A stretch of DNA of 64,000 nt from Saprospiraceae bacterium (GTDB lineage: Bacteria > Bacteroidota > Bacteroidia > Chitinophagales > Saprospiraceae). This document shows, in pieces, positions 48,357 to 59,562 of the stretch. The notes beneath the pieces were generated by a model, which did no database searches, was not told where the DNA came from, and saw nothing but the letters and a program-made list of their open reading frames with translations. How positions within the stretch are numbered: the first letter of the stretch is position 1; every line of letters starts with the position of its first letter. The stretch covers positions 186,001-250,000 of the forward strand of contig JADJGA010000004.1 in the NCBI GenBank assembly GCA_016708265.1, given 5' to 3'. Position numbers and translations under genes: made by a program.

Positions 48357-50453
48357 AGATGAACATATAAGGGAAGCTGAAAAACTGTTAATCAACGGGA
48401 ATGAGTTTGACAGCGAGGAACGAGTTCCTTTCATCAAGAAGCTTAGCTCTTGTGATTTATTAGCAGTGCCAGGTAGCGGGAAAACTACAGCTCTTTTGGC
48501 AAAACTTTATTGCATTTCAAAAAATTTACCATATCGGGACGGTTCTGGAATTTTGGTTTTATCGCATACTAATGCAGCAGTTAATGAAATTGAAAACAAT
48601 TTAAAAAGACATTGCCCAAAATTGTTCGAATACCCGAATTTTGTTGGTACAGTACAAAGTTTTGTAAACACGTTTTTAGCAAATCCTGGGAATTGCCAAT
48701 TGTATGGTTCATACATTTCAAAAAATGATGATGAAGTTTATAATGATGAAGTAATCAAGTTTTTTTTATCACTTCAATGGTCAAAAAAAGGTATAAAACC
48801 AAGAAATCTTGTCAATACACTTTATTTAAAAGCTAACTATGGAAGGAAAGATCAAGCATCTGACGAAAAAAAAGTAAATACAATTAAATATATTTTGAAT
48901 TTTAAATTTGATTTTATTCAAAGGAAGATATTGGGTCAAAAAAATAATACAATATTTAAACATGGTGGAGCAACGAGTAATTTCTATGAAGAATTAGAAG
49001 AATGGAAGATCAATCAATTTAGGAAAGGAGTTCTCTCTTTTAATGATTCATACTCTATTGGTGACTTATACCTGAATCTTTTCCCAGGAGTAAAAGCTAT
49101 GTTAAAAAAAGATTTAGATATGTTTTCATAGATGAAATGCAAGACTTAGAAAAGTTTCAGATAGATATTATTGATAAAATTTTTACAGGAGAAGAATCAA
49201 CTTCAATTATTCAAAGAATCGGAGACATTAATCAATCAATATATAATTCAGGGAAAAGTGTAAAAGTTGAAGCAGACTGGGTGCCAAGAGACCAGATGTA
49301 TTTAAATGGTTCAAAGAGATTAACTCCTGAAATAGCAAACACTGTAAATTACTTTACTCTTGACAGACAACAGAATGAGGAAGGATATCCAAGATTTATT
49401 GTTAATGGACTAAGACAACTCGATACTGTAATTAAACCTCATATGATTTTCTTTGATAATCAGACAATGGGAAGGTTAGAGGACTCTTTTATAGAATTAA
49501 TCAAAAATTACTCACTTCAAGAAACGAGCGAAGCGGAAAAATATGGTTTTAAAATAATTGGTTGGAATGCAAAATGGGACAATGATGAAGATCATATAGG
49601 TAAATTACGTTTAGAGAACATTTTTGAATCATACAAAAAGGCGGCAAAGGGAAATAAAGAGACTTTTGATTCTATAAGTAAATATTTGCAATTATTTGAT
49701 CATGACAAAACAACGTTAGAAGCAGCTAGAAAAGCTGTTTTAAACTCATTGATTCATATTTTAAAAATTGAAAATTTAACGTATAAAACAAAAATTAGAG
49801 GGAAAGAAGTATCAAGATATTATTCAAAAGACGAACTTGTAAAATTTATAAAGAATCCTGAGAATAATTGTGATTATGAATTTTTCAAGAAGTTTATTTA
49901 TGCGTGTTCATTTAGATTGATGGTGAAAAGAGAATACGAGATAGTTTATGATAAATTGAAGGAATTTGTAATGAATAAATTTAAGATTTGGTTTAATTTT
50001 CCTATTACGCATGAATTAGAATTATTTCTGGGTGATCAGTTTGATAAAATAATCGTAGATAAATATAACGGGGCAATCAAAGCAAAAGCAAATAATGAAA
50101 TTAATATTGAAATAGGGACTGTGCATTCTGCAAAAGGTCAGACACATTGTGCAACAATGTATGTAGAAACATCTTATTATGAATATGAAACTCAAAAATT
50201 AAAAGTTGTTTCAAAAAAAGCAACGGGAAAAAAGCCTGAAGAATTTCTTCCATATCCATTAATAGGGCAAGAACATTCATATCGTCCACAAAAAGATAGC
50301 AGAGCAAAAGAGGCTTTGAAAATGATGTATGTTGGTTTTTCGCGTCCAACTCATTTATTATGTTTTGCTGCATTAAAAGAAAATGTAATTGATGACATTC
50401 CGAAGATTGAAAATGCAGGTTGGATAATTAAAGACCTTACTATAAATAATTGA
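48343..50453 (+). pseudogene. gajB: Gabija protein GajB (UvrD-like helicase), one frameshift
   Basis: A superfamily 1 helicase in two readable parts (48343-49131 and 49137-50453). Motif I is LAVPGSGKTTALLAKL, followed by VLSHTNAAVNEIE. The break lies at a run of seven A near 49105. With one more A the frame continues FRYVFIDEMQDLEKFQ, restoring motif II (DEMQD). Later motifs are GDINQSIY, VHSAKGQTH and MMYVGFSRPTHLL. The corrected length is about 703 aa. GajB partners GajA in anti-phage defence, forming a large complex. The missing A in a homopolymer suggests an assembly error or a slippage-prone site. Confidence 0.85.
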
Positions 50454-50459
50454 GCAAAA

Positions 50460-53400
50460 ATGAAATTCACAGAAGAAAAATTAGAGAAGGCTTTTACAGA
50501 ATTGTTGGGAAAAGAAGGATTTCACCACCATTTGGGCATTACTATTGTCCGCAAACCGGACGAAGTATTGATTGAGGAAGATTTACAAAATTTCCTGTTA
50601 ACTCAATATGTCAGTCAGGGCATTACAGTAAACGAAGTCAAATCTATTATTCTTCTACTCAAATCACTACCTTCATCTGACCTATATGAAAGCAATAAAA
50701 CCTTTTTGAGAATGCTTTCAGACGGTTTTATTTTGAAACGAGAAGACCGCGACCAAAAAGATATTTATATTCAATTCATAAATTATGCAGGACTAAACAA
50801 ACAAATCCAACCCCATACAGAGCAATTAATTTCTATTGCAGCCGAACTGGAAGAACAATATCCGCCTGATAACAACATTTACAAATTCGTCAATCAGTTG
50901 GAAATTGCAGGAAATGAAAAGCGAATACCTGACGGCATTGTTTACATAAACGGATTGCCTCTTGTGGTTTTCGAATTTAAAAGTGCTATTCGTGAAGAGG
51001 CTACCATTTTTAATGCTTTCAAGCAATTGACGGTTCGTTACAGCAGAGACATTCCTGAGCTGTTTAAGTATAATGCTTTTTGTGTAATTAGCGATGGAGT
51101 AAACAACAAAGCAGGTTCATTCTTTGCTCCTTACGATTTCTTTTATGCCTGGCGTAGAGTCGCAGGTTTGGCAAAAGATGTTGACGGCATTGACAGTATT
51201 TTTACACTCGTTCAGGGAATGTTTAATAAAAGCCGCTTGCGAGACATTATTCGCAACTTTATTTACATTCCTGATAGCTCAAAAAAGAATGAAAAAATTG
51301 TTTGTCGCTATCCGCAATACTATGCAGCACGGGCATTGTATGACAACATAAAAAAAGCCCAAAAGCCTGAAGGAAACGGAAAAGGTGGAACTTATTTTGG
51401 TGCCACTGGTAGCGGAAAGAGTTATACAATGCTTTACCTTACAAGGTTGTTAATGAGAAGTGAATATTTTGAAAGTCCTACCATTGTATTGATAACAGAC
51501 CGAACTGATTTAGACGACCAACTTTCGGGCCAATTTACTAATGCTAAGAATTTCATTGGCGACAATACCATAGTAAGCGTTGAAAGCCGGGCCAACCTGA
51601 GAGAATTGCTGCAAGACAGAAAAAGCGGTGGTGTTTTCCTTACTACCATTCACAAGTTTACTGAAGATACCGAACTACTCACCGACCGGAGCAATGTAAT
51701 TTGTATATCAGACGAAGCACACAGAAGCCAGGTAAATCTTGACCAAAAAATAAAAGTAACAGAGAAAGGTGTTACTAAAACATACGGCTTCGCCAAATAT
51801 TTACACGATTCGTTACCAAACGCAACATTTGTCGGTTTCACAGGAACCCCCATTGATGCAACACTTGATGTATTTGGGAAAGTAGTAGATGCCTACACAA
51901 TGACTGAATCGGTGAGAGATGAAATCACTGTAAAAAATAGTATATGAAGGAAGAGCCGCCAAAGTGGCTTTGAAAATGGCGAGTTAGAAAAATTGAACGT
52001 TACTATGAAGAAGCAGCAGAAGCAGGAGCTAATGATTACCAGATAGAACAAAGCAAACAGGAAACGGCCAATATGTATGCCATTTTAGGCGACCCTGACC
52101 GTTTGAGAGCCGTTGCAGAAGATTTTGTAAACCATTACAGCAATAGAGTTGCGGAAGGTTCGACAGTGAAAGGCAAAGCAATGTTTGTATGCAGTAACCG
52201 TGAAATTGGATACGAATTATACAAAAATATTATTGCACTTAAACCCGAATGGAACAAGATACTGGCAGCCGAAGAAGGTGCAGTACTTTCAGATAAAGAC
52301 AAACGGGAACTGAAACCAATTGAACGCATTAAAATGATAATGACCAGAGGGCAAGACGACCCAAAGGAAATGTATGATTTATTGGGCACAACAGATTACC
52401 GCAAAGAATTAGACCGTCAATTCAAAAACGAAAAATCAAATTTCAAAATTGCCATTGTGGTTGATATGTGGCTCACAGGTTTTGATGTGCCGTTCCTTGA
52501 CAGTATGTACATTGATAAACCGATACAGCAACACACTCTGATTCAGACTATTTCACGGGTAAACCGGACGTTTAAAGGTAAGAATAAAGGTTTGGTCGTG
52601 GATTATATCGGCATCAAAAACCAAATGAACCTGGCTTTAGCCAAATACAACAAAGGTGATGAAGATAATTTCGAAGACATCGCAGAATCTTTAATCATTG
52701 TGCGCAACCATTTAGACCTATTGGCGAAACTGTTTCACATGTTTGACAGTTCAAAGTATTTCAAAGGCACAACTATTCAACAGTTAAATACTTTGAATTT
52801 GGCTGCTGAATACGTACAACAAACCAAAGACTTTGAAACCCGTTTTATGGGTTTGGTAAAGCGACTGAAAGCCGCCTATGATATTTGTGCTGGTAGTGAA
52901 CAATTAAGGCAGTTAGAAAGAGATAACACTCACTTCTATTTGGCAGTTCGTTCCATTGTTTTCAAACTAACCAAAGGCAATGCACCCGACACAGCGCAGA
53001 TGAACGCCAAAGTTAGGGAAATGATAAAAGAAGCTCTGCAAAGTGACGGAGTAGAAGAAATTTTCAAACTGGGTGACGAAGGAGAAACAGAACAAGATAT
53101 TTTTGATGAAGATTATCTGGCAAAGATAGATAAAATCAAATTGCCGAATACAAAAATCAAATTGCTACAACAACTATTGGCAAAAGTGATAGGCGAAATC
53201 AGAAAAGTAAACCGAGTGAAAGGAATTGATTTTACGAAAAAAATGCAAGCCTTGGTAGAACGATACAACAACCGTGAAGCAAATGACATTTTTAAAAGTG
53301 AAGTTTATGAGGAAATGGCAGAAGCCCTTACTAATCTCATTTGGGACGTTCATAAAGAGTTTAAGGCAGGTGACGCATTAGGAATTGACTTTGAAGAAAA

Positions 53401-53671
53401 AGCCTTTTACGACATCCTGAAAGAACTCTGTGTAAAATATGATTTTAATTATCCGGAAGATAAATTGATTGAATTGTCAAAGGCAGTTAAAATAATAGTT
53501 GATAATCAGGCCCAATTCCCTGACTGGAACAAACGCGACGATATAAAATCAGCGTTGAAAGTGGACCTTATTTTGATTTTGGACAAGTTTGGTTATCCAC
53601 CCGTTGAGAGAGATGAGGTGTATGTTGAGATTTTTGAGCAAGCTGAAAACTTTAAAAAAAATCAGAACTAA
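50460..53671 (+). pseudogene. hsdR: Type I restriction endonuclease subunit, frameshifted in the middle
   Basis: HsdR drives ATP-dependent translocation and cleavage. The N-terminal PD-(D/E)xK nuclease is IPDGIVYINGLPLVVFEFKS (about 155-175). The helicase part has FGATGSGKSYTMLYL (about 315) and SDEAHRSQV (about 418), then GFTGTP. Between 51940 and 52020 three indels occur: one extra A, one missing G and one missing A. After these the frame resumes at YYEEAAEAGANDYQIEQ. The 3' part (from 52073) has WLTGFDVPFLDSMYIDKP and the C-terminal helical domain. The full product would be about 1070 aa. The three clustered indels may be one badly called patch. Confidence 0.9.
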
Positions 53672-54007
53672 TGACACTTCGCAGCAGTCACCCATCTAGT
53701 AAAGATATTGGTAATATGCTGCACAAGCCTGTAAAATCCGGATCAAAATGACCCTTGAATCCGGTTTAAACTGAATGTGATCATCGCAGTTTGCATCTGC
53801 GTTGCTATATCCTGTGGCAGTGGAGTAAAATTTCCTTAGCCATTCCTATAATCAACCGTCCAGAGATCTGGACCGTGATGCTCATTATGATCATTTATTT
53901 TTTTTAAAATTATCTTTATACCAATTAAAAATAAATATTATTACTCCAGGAGACAGAACAAGGCAACCAATTTAAAAAGCAACATGATAAGCCACCATTT
54001 AGTTAAG
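53672..54007. other. Spacer with remnant of a small membrane-protein gene and one repeat core
   Basis: No complete gene. At 53817-53836 there is one copy of the GCRGTGGAGTAAAATTTCCT repeat core that recurs at 55-56 kb. On the minus strand 53891-53970 encodes IGCLVLSPGVIIFIFNWYKDNF, the C-terminal part of a paralogue of the 68-aa membrane protein at 54331-54537. It is a truncated duplicate. Confidence 0.65.
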
Positions 54008-54244
54008 TTAGAAAAGCAAATTATTAAGTATTGCTGCTATAAAACCTGTAATACAAATAATAATAATTTGTTTTCTAATATGAATGTTTTTGGTACCTAA
54101 AGTAATTCCTAAAAATATTACAATTACATAAATATAATTATGTATCGATTTATCATTAAAAATGACAACATACAAAAAATCAGTTAAAAAATACACGAAT
54201 AATCCGGTAAATACTATTCCTAAAGTTTTAAATGATTTTTCCAT
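54008..54244 (-). CDS. Small hydrophobic membrane protein (78 aa)
   Basis: Three hydrophobic segments are visible: LGIVFTGLFVYFLTDFLYVVIF, YIYVIVIFLGITLG and IIIICITGFIAAILNNLLF. They are joined by short charged loops. There is no recognised family. It is one of three small membrane-protein ORFs on the same strand in 54.0-54.9 kb and could be a real gene or a decaying one. A role as an immunity or toxin-type membrane peptide next to a defence island is possible but unproven. Confidence 0.45.
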   Translation of the reverse strand: MEKSFKTLGIVFTGLFVYFLTDFLYVVIFNDKSIHNYIYVIVIFLGITLGTKNIHIRKQIIIICITGFIAAILNNLLF

Positions 54245-54330
54245 TCTATTTTTCTTTTGATATTTTTCAATCCCAATTCATACTTTGAATTAAAAACCCT
54301 GTCCATATCTTTGGGCGGGGGTTATTATTT

Positions 54331-54537
54331 TTATAATTTATTATTTTTAAAATTATCTCTATACCAATTGAAAATAAATACAATTACTCCAGGAGACAGA
54401 ACAAGGCAACCTATTAAAAAGCAACTAAATAAATTATAATTTCGCAAGGGAAATATTCTAATCATTGTAAAACAATAGAAGCTTGCAACAACAAACCATA
54501 GAACAATTATAAGCGATAATTTTAAATATTTATTCAT
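54331..54537 (-). CDS. Small hydrophobic membrane protein (68 aa)
   Basis: Two hydrophobic helices (LSLIIVLWFVVASFYCFTMI and FSCFLIGCLVLSPGVIVFIF), then a basic tail NWYRDNFKNNKL. The last third is duplicated at 53891-53970 with a few substitutions that mostly conserve the protein, which supports a coding origin for both copies. No family is recognised. Confidence 0.5.
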   Translation of the reverse strand: MNKYLKLSLIIVLWFVVASFYCFTMIRIFPLRNYNLFSCFLIGCLVLSPGVIVFIFNWYRDNFKNNKL

Positions 54538-54569
54538 GATATTTTAGCTTAATTGAAAAACAAAATTAA

Positions 54570-54608
54570 AAAAAATCCCGCTCATAGTTGTCTGAGCGGG
54601 ATTTTTTT
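54570..54608. terminator. Intrinsic terminator hairpin
   Basis: The GC-rich stem ATCCCGCTCA (54575-54584) pairs with TGAGCGGGAT (54592-54601), with loop TAGTTGTC. It is flanked by an A run on the left and a T run on the right. It lies 6 bp after the stop of the minus-strand 92-aa gene and so ends its transcript. Confidence 0.85.
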
Positions 54609-54613
54609 ATTTG

Positions 54614-54892
54614 CTACAAATTGTCTATATTAAAAAAGTAAAAATATATTGCAATTATGATAAACAAAGTAATTAAGACAATTGCAAGTATTGTATATGA
54701 TTGCTTTTTATCCTCTTCTAATTTAATTCTTAGATATATTAAATAAATCAAAAATGCAGCAATTGTAAAATAAATTGCCATACTGATATTTTGTGATACT
54801 TCCATTTTTTTTAAAAATGGCTTTATGACCAGTATCACCAGTATAATTGAAAATCCTGCCAGGGCACTAATGTGTTTTGATGTCAATTTCAT
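54614..54892 (-). CDS. Small membrane protein with three helices (92 aa)
   Basis: Three transmembrane segments: ALAGFSIILVILVIKPF, NISMAIYFTIAAFLIYLIYL and YTILAIVLITLFIIIAIYFYF. They are separated by charged linkers (KKMEVSQ; RIKLEEDKKQS). The strong terminator just downstream supports a real transcription unit. No family is recognised. It lies between the defence island and the 151-bp repeat array. Confidence 0.55.
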   Translation of the reverse strand: MKLTSKHISALAGFSIILVILVIKPFLKKMEVSQNISMAIYFTIAAFLIYLIYLRIKLEEDKKQSYTILAIVLITLFIIIAIYFYFFNIDNL

Positions 54893-55112
54893 TTTTTCTT
54901 ATTAAAAAAAGCAAAACGGATTAAGCAATAATTATATACTCAATAATTGTACCATAAAAGAAACAATAATGCTAATTTATACTATCATTTTATGAAATAT
55001 AAAAATAATAATGCATTTACCACAATTAAATAATCATTTATAAAACATACAGTTTATAAAATTAAATATGTTAAAGTTTTAATTAGGCAAAAAAAATCAA
55101 TTGATTAAAGTC

Positions 55113-55716
55113 GCGGTGGAGTAAAATTTCCTAAGCCATTCCTATCATAAGTCCACAGTAAGCAGTCTTCAGCCATATACACCAAATTATAAATTTCCTC
55201 AAAATTCAACCATCAGACGAACCCAACACACCCTCGCTCACACACTAACTCTAACTCATTTTTGCGGTGGAGTAAAATTTCCTAAGCCATTCCTATCATA
55301 AGTCCACAGTAAGCAGTCTTCAGCCATATACACCAAATTATAAATTTCCTCAAAATTCAACCATCAGACGAACCCAACACACCCTCGCTCACACACTAAC
55401 TCTAACTCATTTTTGCGGTGGAGTAAAATTTCCTAAGCCATTCCTATCATAAGTCCACAGTAAGCAGTCTTCAGCCATATACACCAAATTATAAATTTCC
55501 TCAAAATTCAACCATCAGACGAACCCAACACACCCTCGCTCACACACTAACTCTAACTCATTTTTGCGGTGGAGTATTATTTCCTAAGCCATTCCTATCA
55601 CAAGTCCACAGTAAGAAGTCTTCAGCCATATACACCAAATTATAAATTTCCTCAAAATTCAACCATCAGACGAACCCAACACACCCTCGCTCACACACTA
55701 ACTCTAACTCATTCTT
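55113..55716. repeat. Four tandem copies of a 151-bp repeat
   Basis: Units begin at 55113, 55264, 55415 and 55566, each with gcggtggagtaaaatttcct (the fourth has tattat). The exact period is 151 bp, and a fifth partial start is at 55717. The first three copies look identical and the fourth differs at a few positions. No open reading frame runs through the array and there is no short-repeat/spacer pattern as in CRISPR. Recent amplification is likely. Confidence 0.93.
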
Positions 55717-56495
55717 GCGGTGGAGTATAATTTCCTGATTCACTCTGATTTTTTAGCAATAAGAGACTGTAAGAGTGGGAAGTCGCAGTGGAATATCCAA
55801 CCCTCCCTATGCTGATGCATCGGTTCCATCCCTATCTAATGACATTTAGTCATTCGATTTCCTCCATTGTCGGAACCTGTCAGTCATCCGTGATTCACTC
55901 TGATAAGTCAATGTGGACACCGGAATTCGCACAAGATATTCAGTCGCAGTGGTGTATATTTTCCTGATTCAAATGACTTCTGATTTGCGATTATTGATTA
56001 ATAATTTTTCTGCATAATTGGATCGGTACAATATTTCAAAGAACTTGGGCTGAACAAAATTAACCTTTTTTCACGTTTAAACCAACTCTAATCTAACCGA
56101 TTAACAAACAACTGACAACTGACTAACATTTTTCACTTTTCACTTTTCATTTTTCACTTATTAGGTGGAGTAAAATTTCCTGATTCACTCTGATCAATAT
56201 TGGGAAGATGGCACAGTTTTCCTAATGAAGTCGCAGTGGAGTATAATTTCCTGATACATTCTGATTATTCTGACCATATTAACCTAAATATTAAAAGTAC
56301 TTAATTTAATGAACTTACATTTAGCAGAGAGTTTTTAGTGGAATACTAAGATATTAATCCAATTAAAAGATCTAATAAAATATCATAAATAGAACTTATC
56401 AGATAATTGTTAATACAGTCTATTTTCCAATTTAAGTAAACTCTAATGATCTCAAGCTTTACAAACATCTATTTCTAACAGAGTTTCTATAATCA
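55717..56495. repeat. Dispersed copies of the repeat core, no gene
   Basis: Copies or variants of 'gtcgcRgtggagtaWaatttcct', usually followed by 'gattcactctga', occur at 55717, 55782 (divergent), 55943 (variant), 56164 and 56230. Between them are unique sequences of 60-200 bp. From 56260 on, the region is plain AT-rich DNA up to the end of the 461-aa gene. No coding sequence is supported. Confidence 0.75.
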
Positions 56496-57881
56496 TCAAA
56501 TTCCTACATTAAAACTTAAATTAAATCCATGAAGTAGATCTATTTCCTTAAAATTTCTTGCAGACAAAGATAACTTTAAAATATAATTATTTAAACCAAA
56601 ACCAATAAAATAAGATGAATTATTCAGGTTAAAAGCGCTCACTGATTGCATATTCAAATAAGTCTTTGCAAATATTGGTTTTCGGTAATCACCTCCAAAT
56701 GCCATATCAAAACGAAGTCCATTTAATTTTTTTATTTTTAAACCTCCACCCAAAACAATTGAGTTGTTAAAAACCTTGAAAGCATAATTAAATCTTTCAG
56801 ATTCTACTATATTGTTCAAATATCCAACAGATATGAAAAAATTTCTTCTCCAACTTTTATCTCCTACATTATACAATCTAAGACCTGTATGATCTTCAAG
56901 ATAATCTTTTCTGTAATTGCCAAACAGATTTATTGTATAACCAAAAGCAAATCCGTTAAACCTTTTATTTGTTACATGGCAATTTAAATCTAAATCTTCG
57001 CTAAAAATAGAATCTAAGGTATTAAGTATTAAAAATTCATAATAAAAATTCCCAGAAAAATCTCTGGTAGGTAATTTATTGTTTATTATTGGAGGAAATA
57101 AATTTTTAAAATTGTCATCCACCGCAGGCCATTTTTGATCATAATCAATCATATATTTTTGCTGATATGTATTCCTTTTATTATCGATAAGGTGATTATA
57201 ACTTATTTCTAAACCAATGTTTCGTGATTTAGATTTTTGAAATTCCGAAATTTCTGATGGTAAATTCAGATATTTATTAGAAAAATTATTTCCAAAATCG
57301 AACAGAGGTATCCTCAATAGAACACTAAATTTTGATAATGATGTCAATTCAGGTACATTAAAAATATCTTCCAAAATGCCTAAAGATAATAGTCCATAAA
57401 CTTTATGAGTGTTCACTAGTTTAGGAAAATTTTGATTGACTGATCCAAAGTTGAGATCTTTGCCAAAATCATAAGAATATGATAGCCCAATACCAAGAAA
57501 TGAACGAGTCAATTCTTCAAATACAGGTTTCTTATTTGCAAAGCAAAAGTTGTAGGTATTATTTATTCTGATGTAATTTTCTTTATAATGAATATTCGGG
57601 GAGGATTGTAAAAAAACATTTCTATTACCAACACCAATATCTACATACTTAAATCTGTTTTTATTTGGGTAATATTTTAAACTCTCAAACCCAAAATATG
57701 ACGTATAATCCTTAATAACTTGAACTTTTTTGTCAAAAAAATCAAATTGCTGGTTATAAACTGCAATTGAAAAAGGCAAATCAAGAGATATAACCCAGCG
57801 ATTACCTACATCATTACTTTGACATAATGTTTTACCAGATAACATAAAAATAATAATTAATATTAAAACAGTTTTATTCAT
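56496..57881 (-). CDS. Exported outer-membrane-barrel-like protein, last gene of the GTPase-linked operon
   Basis: A 461-aa protein with a clear signal peptide (MNKTVLILIIIFMLSGKTLCQ). The rest is beta-rich, with alternating aromatic strands such as FLGIGLSYSYDFG, FNGFAFGYTINLFGNYRK, RNFFISVGYLNNIV and FIGFGLNNYILKLSLSARNF. It ends in a strand FNLSFNVGI, consistent with a Bacteroidota outer-membrane beta-barrel. I recognise no named family. Its start overlaps the stop of the preceding gene by 8 bp, so it belongs to the eight-gene operon. Probably the outer-membrane part of a trans-envelope assembly (inference). Confidence 0.7.
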   Translation of the reverse strand: MNKTVLILIIIFMLSGKTLCQSNDVGNRWVISLDLPFSIAVYNQQFDFFDKKVQVIKDYTSYFGFESLKYYPNKNRFKYVDIGVGNRNVFLQSSPNIHYKENYIRINNTYNFCFANKKPVFEELTRSFLGIGLSYSYDFGKDLNFGSVNQNFPKLVNTHKVYGLLSLGILEDIFNVPELTSLSKFSVLLRIPLFDFGNNFSNKYLNLPSEISEFQKSKSRNIGLEISYNHLIDNKRNTYQQKYMIDYDQKWPAVDDNFKNLFPPIINNKLPTRDFSGNFYYEFLILNTLDSIFSEDLDLNCHVTNKRFNGFAFGYTINLFGNYRKDYLEDHTGLRLYNVGDKSWRRNFFISVGYLNNIVESERFNYAFKVFNNSIVLGGGLKIKKLNGLRFDMAFGGDYRKPIFAKTYLNMQSVSAFNLNNSSYFIGFGLNNYILKLSLSARNFKEIDLLHGFNLSFNVGI

Positions 57882-59210
57882 ATAGCTTTTTTATGGCAAT
57901 GATGCTTTTTTTCTTAAGTTCCCTATCTATTGTTTTCTCACTTGGTAAAATATCTTGGGAATCATTTGCTTTCATTTTGGACAAATCATTAAGCAATCTG
58001 TCTCCTAATTCCCTTTGATTGTCATATCCTTCAGCCCATTGATTATGAAATATTTTAGTCAAAGGCTGATAATTGAAATCATATAATTTCCATAATAATA
58101 TAGCTCCTACACAATACTGTGCTTCGTTAACAAGGGACTGATAATCTATCATTTCATCTAAATTGATATACTTTGAATACTTGTCATAATTGATCAAAGC
58201 TTCATAAAATTGGTCTTTTTTGTAATAATCAATGATGTCTTGAAACTTATTGGCTAAATCAAATGACTTATCTTTTACAATAATTGCAAGTGAACCAATA
58301 TTTTCTATCATTATGTCTGCTTCTTTCTTAAGCTTTTCTGATTCAGCCTTATCATCATAAAATCCATTTCCTATAGCAAAACCAAGTGATATTAAAAACT
58401 GTTCTGTTGCTTTATTTACTTTGTTTTCCCCTAATTGATTGATTGCATTTCCCAGATTATAACCATATATTTTTGCAATTATCAAATAGTCTTTTGCTAT
58501 AAGATTGTCTTTAAAATAGCTTAATTTGTATTCACCACAAGTTGACGTCTTTAAATTCCCCTTATACCTTTCATAAGTATTGATGATTTCATGGATAATC
58601 TGTTCATTATTACTTTTTTCTACTCTATTCAACTTACTATATCTCTCAAATTCTTGCCTAGCATGCATTAGCTTTGCATTAACTTCATCACTGATTTCTT
58701 CTTTTTCCTGGTTAAATTTATCAATACAAACAAGTACATTTCTGTAATAACTTATTGTATCATTTTTAAATTTAATAATCTCATTAGCTTTTTTTAGCTT
58801 TATAGCTAAAACACTTGTATCTCTTCTGAGTTTTTCAATTTCTCTAATAGCATTACGTTTTTCTTGTTTTAATCTTGCATTTTCAATTTTTTTATAATCA
58901 TATTGTTTGTTTAAGTCTTTTAACTTTTTTTGTAAATCATCTAAAAAAAATTTATTAGAGTCAATAATTACCACAGATTTTGGCTTTTCTTTTTTCTCTG
59001 AAGTCGAGGATTTTTCTTTTATCACCAGAGTTAGAGAATCAATTCGACGAATTAAAACTTTTTTTTCATTTTTCAATTTATCTATATCCTTAGCTTTTTC
59101 AGTAATATTGTTCGCTAAACTCATTATTTCATCCTCACATTGCCCAAATATTATAACAGGAATAATAAGCTGAAAGATGACAAAAAGAAATATTTTAATT
59201 TTAAATTCAT
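57874..59210 (-). CDS. Exported coiled-coil protein of the operon (5' frameshift)
   Basis: The visible frame (from the ATG at 59124, 416 aa) begins in mid-protein. One missing A near 59187 hides the true start at 59210, which would read MNLKLKIFLFVIFQLIIPV then IIFGQCEDEIMSLANN, a proper signal peptide. That ATG lies right after the stop of the preceding gene. Residues about 30-180 are a long coiled coil (LKDLNKQYDYKKIENARLKQ, IEKLRRDTSVLAIKLKKANE). The rest is alpha-helical and TPR-like. It is probably periplasmic. No family is recognised. Confidence 0.65.
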
Positions 59211-59561
59211 CTATTGAAATTTTAAAATTGCATCCATTTTATTTTCTATATTTTGTTTATACTTTTTTTTAATTGGGGGTTCGGAAGCTCTTATCATAAT
59301 CCTGGTAGTAAATATCATAGATTTCTGCCATTCATTTAAAGAAGTGGTATCTATTTTTTTAACCAGGCTATCAAATTGGTTTGAAATTCTTTCTTTCCAT
59401 TTAAAATCTGATTGGAATTTTTCTCTATACTGTAATTCTTTGATTTTACTTTGTGAAAATGATACTAATAGAAATAATAAAAATGTTAATAATAAACCGA
59501 TTAAACTTAATCTTTTTACAAGCCTTTTTAACTGTTTTCTTCTTAATTCATCGCTTTTCAT
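59211..59561 (-). CDS. Single-pass membrane protein of the operon (116 aa)
   Basis: A basic N-terminus (RRKQLKRLVKR) is followed by one transmembrane helix LSLIGLLLTFLLFLLVSFSQ (about 18-38). A charged helical domain ends IKKKYKQNIENKMDAILKFQ. The topology suggests N-in and a periplasmic helical domain. It starts 1 bp from the stop of the upstream 284-aa gene and its stop abuts the next ATG. Unknown family. Confidence 0.6.
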   Translation of the reverse strand: MKSDELRRKQLKRLVKRLSLIGLLLTFLLFLLVSFSQSKIKELQYREKFQSDFKWKERISNQFDSLVKKIDTTSLNEWQKSMIFTTRIMIRASEPPIKKKYKQNIENKMDAILKFQ

Positions 59562-59562
59562 A

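Noticed and set aside
54257..54439. Plus-strand 60-codon ORF
   Set aside because: It lies antisense to the 68-aa membrane-protein gene and has no features of its own.
55113..55716. Regular repeats suggesting a CRISPR array
   Set aside because: The whole 151-bp unit is repeated, with no short repeat alternating with unique spacers, and no cas genes are present.
59124..59126. ATG at 59124 as the real start of the coiled-coil gene
   Set aside because: Restoring one base upstream gives a signal peptide in frame, starting right after the preceding stop, which is far more plausible.
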